From Saccharicrinis sp050296935 (GTDB lineage Bacteria > Bacteroidota > Bacteroidia > Bacteroidales > Marinilabiliaceae): a DNA stretch of 35,174 nucleotides. A model generated the notes under the pieces. That model was given only the letters and a program-made list of their open reading frames with translations, ran no database searches and had not been told where the DNA came from. A program made the position numbers and the translations under genes. The stretch is taken from NCBI GenBank assembly GCA_050296935.1, contig JBNKRV010000327.1, positions 1 to 35,174 of the forward strand. Reading direction: 5' to 3'. Positions 15,933-22,917 of this stretch are shown here, in pieces; positions within the stretch are counted from its first letter, which is position 1, and each line of letters begins with the position of its first letter.

Positions 15933-18290
15933 ATGGCATCAACAAATTCAAGAACAAAAAAAATCATTATTTGGTTTTGGGGATTGGTTTTAACGGCAAT
16001 CTTTTTGATTTTTTTATTGTTTTTATTAATTGCTCAAGGTTTTCTTGGCGTAATGCCTTCTTTTGAGGAATTAGAGAATCCCAAAAGTAGTCTGGCAACT
16101 GAAATTATTTCAGAAGATGGAGAAGTATTAGGAAACTATGCAATAGAAAACCGCACTTTCATTGATTACGATCAACTTTCACCTCATATTGTTAATGCAC
16201 TTGTAGCAACCGAAGACTTACGATTTTATGATCATTCCGGCGTTGACCCCAGAGGATTACTACGAGTAGTATTCAGAACTGTATTAATGGGTGATAAAGG
16301 TTCCGGAGGAGGAAGTACCATTACCCAACAGCTTGCAAAACTTTTATTTCATGAACCCGCCAGAAATATATGGGAAAGAGGGCTCCAGAAATTAAACGAA
16401 TGGGTTATTTCTGTAAAACTGGAGCGTAGTTATACAAAAAATGAAATTTTAACTATGTATCTTAATAAAGTTGAATACATCTATGATGCATATGGTATAA
16501 AATCTGCAGCCAAAACCTTTTTTAATACAAGCACCGATTCTATTAAAATAGAAGAAGCTGCCACTTTGGTGGGGATGCTAAAAAATCCGGCTCTTTTTAA
16601 TCCGGTAAGAAGAAGAGACACTACTGAATTCAGAAGAAATGTAGTGCTAAATCAAATGCTTAAGGCAATGTATATAACACAGGAAGAATACGATTCATTA
16701 AAAAGTATTCCTCTTACTTTAAAATTTAATCGAAGAGATCATAAAGAAGGTGTTGCTCCATATTTCAGAGAACATATACGGTTGACACTAACAGCTAAAA
16801 AACCAGTTCGCGAAAACTATCCATCTTACCTTATGGATAAATTTATTGCAGATAGTATTGAATGGGAAAACAATCCCGCCTACGGATTTATAAACAAAAC
16901 ACTCAAGCCCGACGGAACACATTATAATATTTACCGTGACGGATTGAAGATATTTACTACTGTTAATTATAATATGCAAGTATATGCTGAAGAGGCCGTA
17001 AAGGAACATCTGGGATCAAACTTACAACGAGCATTTTTCAGAGAAAAGAAAGGTAGAACAAGAGCTCCCTTTTCAAAAAACATAACAGAGAAACAATATA
17101 ACAACATCATTCATCGCGCCATAAGAAATTCAGAACGTTACCGAGTTTTGAAAAAAGCCGGATGTAGCTGGGATTCCATTATGAATTCATTTAAAACAAA
17201 GGTGGATATGGAGATTTTTACCTGGGATGGGGATAAAGATACCATACTGACACCACTTGATTCTATAAAGCATTTCAAATTCTATTTAAGAGCAAGTTTG
17301 TTTTCAATAGATCCTTCAAACGGATATGTTAAAGCTTATGTTGGCGGACCAAATTTCAAATACTTTATGTATGATATGGCAACTCAAGGGAAAAGACAAG
17401 TTGGATCCACCATTAAGCCTTTAATTTACACTCTCGCTATGCAAGAAGGACATACACCATGTGATCAAGTTCCGAATATTCCGCAAACCTTCGTACTGCC
17501 AGATGGTAAAACATGGACTCCCAGAGACGGCGGCAGAACAAGAAAAGGTGAAATGGTTTCTTTGAAATGGGGACTTGCAAACTCTAACAATAACGTTTCA
17601 GCATGGGTAATGAAACAATACAACCCGGTTGCTGTAAGACATATGATACATGAATTGGGAATTAATAGTCCAATGGATGCCGTACCTTCTCTATGTCTTG
17701 GCATTCCTGATTTTACTTTAAAAGAAATGGCAAGTGCATATTGTACATACGCCAATAAAGGAGTACATATTGAACCGATTATGGTCACCCGGATTCAAGA
17801 TAGATATGGCAATGTAATAGCTCAATTTACACCCAATAAAAAAGAAGTTATTAGTGAGCAAACAGCCTTTCTGATGCTAAATCTTTTACAAGGTGTGGTG
17901 AATCAAGGTACAGGAAGACGATTGAGATCAACCTACCACTTTAAAGGTGAAATTGGAGGAAAAACCGGAACTACACAAAACCATTCGGATGGATGGTTCA
18001 TTGGAGTTACACCTAAATTAGTCACTGGTGTTTGGGTAGGTGGCGAAGATCGGGATATTCACTTTGACGGGATCTCCTTAGGTCAGGGAGCCAATATGGC
18101 ATTACCAATATGGGCACTATACATGAAAAGCATTTACGAAAACGACTCCCTTTCTATTACAGAAGAAGATCGATTTGAAGAACCTGTAAATTTCAATTTA
18201 AACATAAATTGCGAAGGTGACCAAAAGCCAATATCTGAAGTAGAGGAAGAACAGCCTTATACAACGGGTGATGAATCTGAATTTTTCTAG
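15933..18290 (+). CDS. mrcA: Class A penicillin-binding protein (PBP1a)
   Basis: Bifunctional peptidoglycan synthase: glycan polymerisation plus peptide cross-linking in the periplasm. From the ATG at 15933 it has 785 residues. The membrane anchor spans about 10-35. The transglycosylase domain has the catalytic Glu94 in VATEDLRFYDHSGVD, then GGSTITQQLAKLLF (127-139) and ERSYTKNEILTMYLN. The transpeptidase has SxxK (Ser492-Thr-Ile-Lys495), SNN (551-553) and KTGT (677-680), all intact. An in-frame ATG exists at 15897, but the candidate -7 element overlaps it, so I chose 15933. The acidic Glu-rich C-terminal tail has no recognised domain. It converges on radA with about 30 bases between the genes. 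Confidence 0.95.
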   Translation: MASTNSRTKKIIIWFWGLVLTAIFLIFLLFLLIAQGFLGVMPSFEELENPKSSLATEIISEDGEVLGNYAIENRTFIDYDQLSPHIVNALVATEDLRFYDHSGVDPRGLLRVVFRTVLMGDKGSGGGSTITQQLAKLLFHEPARNIWERGLQKLNEWVISVKLERSYTKNEILTMYLNKVEYIYDAYGIKSAAKTFFNTSTDSIKIEEAATLVGMLKNPALFNPVRRRDTTEFRRNVVLNQMLKAMYITQEEYDSLKSIPLTLKFNRRDHKEGVAPYFREHIRLTLTAKKPVRENYPSYLMDKFIADSIEWENNPAYGFINKTLKPDGTHYNIYRDGLKIFTTVNYNMQVYAEEAVKEHLGSNLQRAFFREKKGRTRAPFSKNITEKQYNNIIHRAIRNSERYRVLKKAGCSWDSIMNSFKTKVDMEIFTWDGDKDTILTPLDSIKHFKFYLRASLFSIDPSNGYVKAYVGGPNFKYFMYDMATQGKRQVGSTIKPLIYTLAMQEGHTPCDQVPNIPQTFVLPDGKTWTPRDGGRTRKGEMVSLKWGLANSNNNVSAWVMKQYNPVAVRHMIHELGINSPMDAVPSLCLGIPDFTLKEMASAYCTYANKGVHIEPIMVTRIQDRYGNVIAQFTPNKKEVISEQTAFLMLNLLQGVVNQGTGRRLRSTYHFKGEIGGKTGTTQNHSDGWFIGVTPKLVTGVWVGGEDRDIHFDGISLGQGANMALPIWALYMKSIYENDSLSITEEDRFEEPVNFNLNINCEGDQKPISEVEEEQPYTTGDESEFF

Positions 18291-18312
18291 ACTCAGATAG
18301 TAAATAAAATAT

Positions 18313-18350
18313 AAGAGGTCTTTAGGCAAACAAAAGCTTAAAGGCCTCTT
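18313..18350. terminator. Terminator overlapping the radA stop
   Basis: A 15-base stem (18313-18327 with 18336-18350, thirteen Watson-Crick pairs plus two G-T pairs) and an 8-base loop aaacaaaa. The last codons and stop of radA (18322-18324) lie inside it. On the minus strand it is followed by an AT-rich tract (atattttattta). It sits at the convergence of the PBP1a gene and radA and can serve the radA side well; on the plus strand the T-run is poor. Confidence 0.7.
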
Positions 18351-19686
18351 CAAGTTTACTAACCTGAATTACATTAATATCAAACTTTGACAAATCCAGT
18401 CCTTTATTAAATTTTGGAATAATTATTTGCTCAAAACCTAACTTTGATGCTTCACCAATACGCTGATCTATGCGGGTTACTTGTCTTATTTCTCCAGAAA
18501 GACCGACTTCACCAGCAACACAAACCTTAGGAGACATTGCTATATCTATATTTGAAGAAAGAATAGCTGAAACAACAGCCAGATCAATGGAAGGATCATT
18601 TACTTTTATCCCTCCAGCTATATTCAGAAACACATCTTTTACTGCCAATTTGAATCCAGCTCGTTTTTCCATAACAGCCAGCAACATATTCAGCCTTCTT
18701 AAATCAAAACCGGTTGAAGATCGTTGAGGGGTTCCATAAGCAGCTGTACTTACCAAAGCCTGAACCTCTATTAAAAAAGGTCTCATCCCTTCAATAGCTG
18801 CAGCAATTGAAACTCCACTCAAATTATCATGATGGTGCAACAACAATAATTCTGAAGGATTAACAACCTCCCTTAAACCATTACCCAACATTTCAAATAT
18901 TCCGATTTCAGCCGTTGAACCAAATCGATTCTTAATGGAACGAAGTATTCTATACATATGGTTTCTATCACCTTCAAATTGCAAAACAACATCCACCATA
19001 TGCTCTAAAACCTTTGGTCCTGCCAGATTCCCTTCTTTATTGATATGACCTATAAGTATAACTGGTAAATTTTTTTCTTTGGCTACACGTAAAATGGCAC
19101 CAGTACACTCTCTGATTTGAGAAACGCTACCGGGTAATGACTCGATAGCTTCACTACTTAAAGTCTGAATGGAATCAATCACCAGCAATTCCGGATTTAC
19201 ATTTTTAATATGTCCCAGAATTTTCTCCATTGAAGTTTCACTAAGTACAAGGCAATTTTCTCCACCTTGGTGAATTCTTTCTGCACGCAATTTAATCTGC
19301 TGCGGACTCTCTTCCCCAGACACATACAATACTTTTCGGGATTCGACCTTTAGTGCCATTTGCAGAACCAATGTTGATTTTCCTATTCCCGGCTCTCCAC
19401 CCACTAGAATTAAGGATCCTGGTACCATACCTCCTCCTAGTACTCTATCCAATTCTTTATTTGAAGTATTTATTCGGGGTAAATCTGCAATGGCGACATC
19501 TTTTATAGCCTCTGGTCTGGCTACTTTCGATTCAAGGAATGATTGCGCAATATTTACTTTGGCTGATTTAACAACAACCTCTTCAACAAAGGTATTCCAT
19601 TGACCACAAGCATTACATTTTCCAATCCATTTTGGGGAGTCAGCTCCACAGTTTTGACAGACAAAAACAGATTTAGCTTTAGCCAT
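18322..19686 (-). CDS. radA: DNA repair protein RadA
   Basis: RecA-like ATPase that promotes branch migration of recombination intermediates, also called Sms. In the 454-residue protein an N-terminal C4 zinc finger has cysteines at 10, 13, 24 and 27. The Walker A is GGEPGIGKST (96-105), and the RadA-specific KNRFG motif is present (SIKNRFGS). The C-terminal Lon-protease-like domain includes the GGIKVNDPSIDLAV region but acts as a structural or DNA-binding module in this family. The gene follows rfaE2 by 22 bases on the same strand. Its 3' end is built into the terminator hairpin at 18313-18350. Confidence 0.96.
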   Translation of the reverse strand: MAKAKSVFVCQNCGADSPKWIGKCNACGQWNTFVEEVVVKSAKVNIAQSFLESKVARPEAIKDVAIADLPRINTSNKELDRVLGGGMVPGSLILVGGEPGIGKSTLVLQMALKVESRKVLYVSGEESPQQIKLRAERIHQGGENCLVLSETSMEKILGHIKNVNPELLVIDSIQTLSSEAIESLPGSVSQIRECTGAILRVAKEKNLPVILIGHINKEGNLAGPKVLEHMVDVVLQFEGDRNHMYRILRSIKNRFGSTAEIGIFEMLGNGLREVVNPSELLLLHHHDNLSGVSIAAAIEGMRPFLIEVQALVSTAAYGTPQRSSTGFDLRRLNMLLAVMEKRAGFKLAVKDVFLNIAGGIKVNDPSIDLAVVSAILSSNIDIAMSPKVCVAGEVGLSGEIRQVTRIDQRIGEASKLGFEQIIIPKFNKGLDLSKFDINVIQVSKLEEAFKLLFA

Positions 19687-19708
19687 AATAACCTAATTTA
19701 GTTGAGTT

Positions 19709-20212
19709 TTATTTCTTATTAATCTCAGCAGATATTTTTTCTATAATATTAGAGGTTGAGAATCCTTCCACAAAATCAATTGTTTCAACAGACCCTCCCC
19801 TAGCAGTAACAACATCATATCCAACGATGTCGGTCACATTATAATCAGCACCTTTAACTAACACATCAGGATGAACTGACTTTATTAATTCATAAGGGGT
19901 ATCCTCACCAAACAGAACAATTAAATCGATAAACTCAAATGCAGCTAACACAATGGCCCTACTTTCTTCATCCACAATGGGACGAGAACTTCCTTTTAAT
20001 CGCTGTACGGACTTATCGGTATTTAATCCCAATATTAATCTAGATCCTTTCTCTGCAGCTTTATAAAGATATTCAACATGTCCCCGATGTACAATATCAA
20101 AACACCCATTAGTAAACACTACCTTTTCTCCATTTTCTTGCCATAAAGAAACAATTTCTTCTGCCTTCTTTAAAGAAACAATTTTTGAAAAAAAACCGGT
20201 TTCATTTTCCAT
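19709..20212 (-). CDS. rfaE2: Heptose-1-phosphate adenylyltransferase (RfaE2)
   Basis: Adenylyltransferase expected to make ADP-heptose from D-glycero-beta-D-manno-heptose-1-phosphate for LPS core synthesis, equivalent to the C-terminal half of HldE. The 167-residue protein has the cytidylyltransferase-like fold with VFTNGCFDIVHRGHVEYL (the HxGH motif is HRGH), GLNTDKSVQRLKG, RPIVDEESRA, FGEDTPYELI, HPDVLVKGADY and a terminal EGFSTSNIIEKI matching the S/T-x-x motif of this superfamily. The separate kinase RfaE1 is not in the window. It lies just after the panD terminator and 22 bases upstream of radA. No clear promoter was found in the short gap, so some read-through from panCD is possible. 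Confidence 0.92.
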   Translation of the reverse strand: MENETGFFSKIVSLKKAEEIVSLWQENGEKVVFTNGCFDIVHRGHVEYLYKAAEKGSRLILGLNTDKSVQRLKGSSRPIVDEESRAIVLAAFEFIDLIVLFGEDTPYELIKSVHPDVLVKGADYNVTDIVGYDVVTARGGSVETIDFVEGFSTSNIIEKISAEINKK

Positions 20213-20228
20213 CGTACAATATCTTATA

Positions 20229-20258
20229 TAAAAAATAAACCCCGGATAAACCGGGGTT
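20229..20258 (-). terminator. Terminator after panD
   Basis: AACCCCGG (20238-20245) and CCGGGGTT (20251-20258) form a perfect 8-bp GC-rich stem with a 5-base loop. On the minus strand it is followed by a T-rich run (complement of 20229-20237). It lies between panD and rfaE2, splitting the panCD and rfaE2-radA transcripts or attenuating read-through. Confidence 0.85.
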
Positions 20259-20278
20259 ATAATTACACATATTCTCTA

Positions 20279-20629
20279 TTACACCAGCATATTTGTTTCC
20301 GTATCCGGAAATACAAATACCGGTTTAAACTGTTTAGCTTCTTCAAGTGGCATGGATGCATATGTAATGATGATGATAACATCACCCACCGCTACCTTTC
20401 TGGCAGCGGCTCCGTTTAAACATATTACTCCTGTCCCTCTCTCTCCCTTAATTACATAGGTTTCAAGTCTCTCTCCGTTATTATTATTAACAACCTGCAC
20501 CTTTTCATTCTCAATAATATTGGCAGCATCCATTAGATCTTCATCAATAGTTATACTTCCAACATAATTCAAATTAGCTTCGGAAACAGAAACATTATGG
20601 AGTTTAGACTTTACAACTTCAACATTCAT
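20279..20629 (-). CDS. panD: Aspartate 1-decarboxylase
   Basis: Pyruvoyl enzyme that decarboxylates L-aspartate to beta-alanine for pantothenate and CoA synthesis; cytosolic. The 116-residue proenzyme has the self-cleavage site Gly24-Ser25 in YVGSITID; Ser25 becomes the pyruvoyl group. Other conserved pieces are AANIIENEKV, TYVIKGERGTG (with the Arg/Gly substrate region), CLNGAAARK and VGDVIIIITYASM. The start overlaps the end of panC by 11 bases (20619-20629), so the two are translationally coupled and supply both halves of the pantothenate synthetase reaction. Confidence 0.96.
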   Translation of the reverse strand: MNVEVVKSKLHNVSVSEANLNYVGSITIDEDLMDAANIIENEKVQVVNNNNGERLETYVIKGERGTGVICLNGAAARKVAVGDVIIIITYASMPLEEAKQFKPVFVFPDTETNMLV

Positions 20630-21479
20630 TTTGAAAGTTTTTGTAAATCAAATTATCAATCAATCTTACATTATCTGCAAACACAGCAATACAACCAACT
20701 ATATAATCACTGTCATCCCAATCATATACAGGTTGCAAAGTATCACCATCCGCTATACAAAAGTACTCAACTTTTAGTAACGAGGATTTGTTTATCTTTT
20801 CTACTACAAAATTAATAACTTCTTTTATATTTTCCGTCTTCATTAAGACTTTAGACTCAAATAAGGTCTTAGAAATTAATTTAGACACCTTTCGATGCTC
20901 CTCAGACAATAGCTTATTCCTGGAGCTCATTGCTAACCCATCAGGCTCTCGCACAATTTCACAGGGTATAATTTTAATGTTATAACCCAACATACTTGTC
21001 ATTTTTTTTATAATTGCTAATTGTTGAAAATCCTTCTCTCCAAAAAAGGCCAAATCAGGATTTACCAACTCAAAAAAACGACTTACTACTTGAGCTACCC
21101 CATTAAAATGTCCAGGACGAAACTCTCCTTCCATCACTTTATCAAGTAATCCAAAATCAAAAATTCTCTTGTCTTTTTCCGGATAGACCTCTTCAACGGA
21201 TGGGGTATATACAATTGAGCAACGTGTATCACTTAACAATTCAATATCTGAATCTATATTTCGTGGATAGTTCTTTAAATCATCGGAGTTATTAAATTGG
21301 TTTGGGTTTACAAAAATACTAACCACCACAATATCTGCCATTTCGGATGCTTGCTTAACCAAAGACAAATGTCCCTGATGCAAGGCTCCCATTGTAGGCA
21401 CAAAGCCAACAGTTTTGTGTTGATCCCGATACGATTGGATCAACTGTTTAAGCTCAACAGCCCTTTCAACAATTTTCAT
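20619..21479 (-). CDS. panC: Pantothenate synthetase
   Basis: ATP-dependent ligase that joins pantoate and beta-alanine to give pantothenate. The 286-residue protein has the nucleotide-binding PTMGALHQGHLSLV (HxGH motif HQGH), VVVSIFVNPNQFN, the FRPGHFNGVAQVV block, PDLAFFGEKDFQQL and the KMSKS-like MSSRNKLLS. It overlaps panD, which makes its beta-alanine substrate. panB is not in the window. Upstream a weak -7-like TTACTTTG is visible near 21500-21507 but no good -33, so the promoter is uncertain. It is divergent from the GT5-N gene at 21846. Confidence 0.96.
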   Translation of the reverse strand: MKIVERAVELKQLIQSYRDQHKTVGFVPTMGALHQGHLSLVKQASEMADIVVVSIFVNPNQFNNSDDLKNYPRNIDSDIELLSDTRCSIVYTPSVEEVYPEKDKRIFDFGLLDKVMEGEFRPGHFNGVAQVVSRFFELVNPDLAFFGEKDFQQLAIIKKMTSMLGYNIKIIPCEIVREPDGLAMSSRNKLLSEEHRKVSKLISKTLFESKVLMKTENIKEVINFVVEKINKSSLLKVEYFCIADGDTLQPVYDWDDSDYIVGCIAVFADNVRLIDNLIYKNFQNEC

Positions 21480-21845
21480 AACATTTTTTCAAAAAAACCC
21501 CGCAAAGTAAATAATAATATCAAAACAATAAAAATAAGAATGTCATAACCCTGAAAATATTTTTATCAATCGAGCACCTATACGCAAAACTATCTGCATT
21601 AATTACTCATTTACTGCACCTTATGCAATTATTTTAAGATTAGAAAATGCATAAAAAGGATGAAAAAAAAGATCAATTATTACAAGATAGCGTTGTTTTT
21701 CTAACCCCAATACCTCCATTTTGTTTAATAAAATATGCTCAAGATGGTAGTAAAACCTCAACTACTTTGCTTAAGAATGATATTTTTGCTAATTTTGCGC
21801 ATTATTTATTTTCAATAGCAATATATCAATTTCACCATAGTTAAG
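21480..21845. other. panC / GT5-N divergent intergenic region
   Basis: About 366 bases between divergent genes. The right half carries a strong consensus promoter for the GT5-N gene (21766-21797). A 65-codon frame at 21647-21844 overlaps that promoter and resembles no known protein, so I do not call it. Nothing else was recognised. Confidence 0.6.
21766..21797 (+). promoter_or_regulatory. Promoter of the GT5-N gene
   Basis: TTTG (21766-21769), a 20-base spacer, then TAATTTTG (21790-21797): a perfect match to the Bacteroidota consensus. Transcription should begin near 21804, about 40 bases before the ATG at 21846. Confidence 0.75.
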
Positions 21846-22655
21846 ATGGAAAAAACAAAGGTTTTATTTATTTCCCAAGAGATTACTCCCTATCTTCCCG
21901 AATCAGAAATGTCAAAAATTGGTCGATACCTGCCACAAGGCATACAAGAAAAAGGTAAAGAAATAAGAACATTTATGCCAAGATATGGGTGTATCAATGA
22001 AAGAAGGAATCAATTGCATGAAGTAATTCGTTTATCGGGAATGAATTTAATCATTGACGACACCGACCACCCGCTAATTATTAAAGTTGCTTCAATTCAG
22101 GCAGCTCGTATGCAGGTTTATTTTATTGACAACGAGGATTATTTTCACAGAAAATCAACACTTGTTAATAAACATGGCGTTGAACATGAAGATAATGATG
22201 AAAGAGCCATATTTTTCGCGCGTGGAGTTTTAGAAACAACAAAAAAATTACGCTGGACTCCTGATATCATTCATTGTCATGGTTGGTTTACCGGTTTGGT
22301 ACCGTTATACATCAAAAAGGCGATGAATGAAGACCCTCACTTTGCTAATTCAAAGTTGGTGTATTCAGTTTATAACGATGAGTTTGAACAAACATTCCCT
22401 GACTCGTTCCCTGAGAAATTTAAACTTGAAGGTGTTGAAGAGGATGATTACGCCGGACTTACTCCTTTTGGCTACAAAAATCTGGGTAAATTAGCAATCA
22501 AATTCAGCGATGGAATTATAAAAGGAAATCCAGAAGCTAATGATGAATTAATTGAATATGCAAAAGAATCAGGCAAACCATTTTTAGATTATCAGAATGA
22601 AGAAACCTATATTGATGCTTTTGATAAGTTTTATGACGAGTTATTAGAGAAGTAA
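21846..22655 (+). CDS. GT5 N-terminal-domain protein (glycogen synthase-like)
   Basis: The 269-residue protein matches only the N-terminal domain of glycogen/starch synthases (GT5): KVLFISQEITPYLPESEMSKIGRYLP at residues 4-29, VYFIDNEDYFHR, the ARGVLE block, and PDIIHCHGWFTGLVPLYIK near 137-155. The C-terminal GT-B domain that binds ADP-glucose is missing; after about 230 there is only a short acidic helix-rich tail. The K-x-G-G-L motif near the N-terminus of true glycogen synthases reads SEMSKIGR. It is therefore unlikely to be a working glycogen synthase. The frame ends cleanly before a strong terminator, so this is a complete short protein, not a frameshifted one. Similar short forms next to panC are common in Bacteroidota as I recall. 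Confidence 0.8.
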   Translation: MEKTKVLFISQEITPYLPESEMSKIGRYLPQGIQEKGKEIRTFMPRYGCINERRNQLHEVIRLSGMNLIIDDTDHPLIIKVASIQAARMQVYFIDNEDYFHRKSTLVNKHGVEHEDNDERAIFFARGVLETTKKLRWTPDIIHCHGWFTGLVPLYIKKAMNEDPHFANSKLVYSVYNDEFEQTFPDSFPEKFKLEGVEEDDYAGLTPFGYKNLGKLAIKFSDGIIKGNPEANDELIEYAKESGKPFLDYQNEETYIDAFDKFYDELLEK

Positions 22656-22680
22656 TCATTTAGTTTTACAATGATATATT

Positions 22681-22714
22681 AACTGTCAGATTTTCATCTG
22701 ACAGTTTTTTTTTG
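22681..22714 (+). terminator. Terminator after the GT5-N gene
   Basis: AACTGTCAGA (22681-22690) and TCTGACAGTT (22697-22706) form a perfect 10-bp stem with the loop ttttca, followed by a run of T. It ends the GT5-N transcript before the DUF4954 gene. Confidence 0.93.
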
Positions 22715-22805
22715 TCCATGCATAACTATACTACTGATTTTTGTAATTAGTTTTTTTTTAATTTAGCATTGAATACTTTGGGAATTAAATATTAAATAGA
22801 CAAAG

Positions 22806-22813
22806 TATCTTTG
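22806..22813 (+). promoter_or_regulatory. Candidate -7 element of the DUF4954 gene
   Basis: TATCTTTG is a perfect TAnnTTTG. The nearest upstream TTTG is 25 bases away, wider than usual, so the -33 element is doubtful. It would start transcription near 22820, about 100 bases before the ATG at 22918. Confidence 0.4.
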
Positions 22814-22917
22814 ATAAAACACCTTTAGAACCGTCTATATCAACATAAGTTATTGAGTACAAGAGCTAGTGATTTTAATTTTAATTGGTTATCACGGTTT
22901 TGTTAAATGAAAGACAC

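Noticed and set aside
21647..21844. 65-codon plus-strand frame before the GT5-N gene
   Set aside because: It covers the consensus promoter at 21766-21797 and ends at the next gene's leader; no similarity to a known protein.
21846..22655. Annotation as a functional glycogen synthase
   Set aside because: Only the N-terminal domain is present, and the stop is followed by a real terminator, so no second half is hidden by a frameshift.
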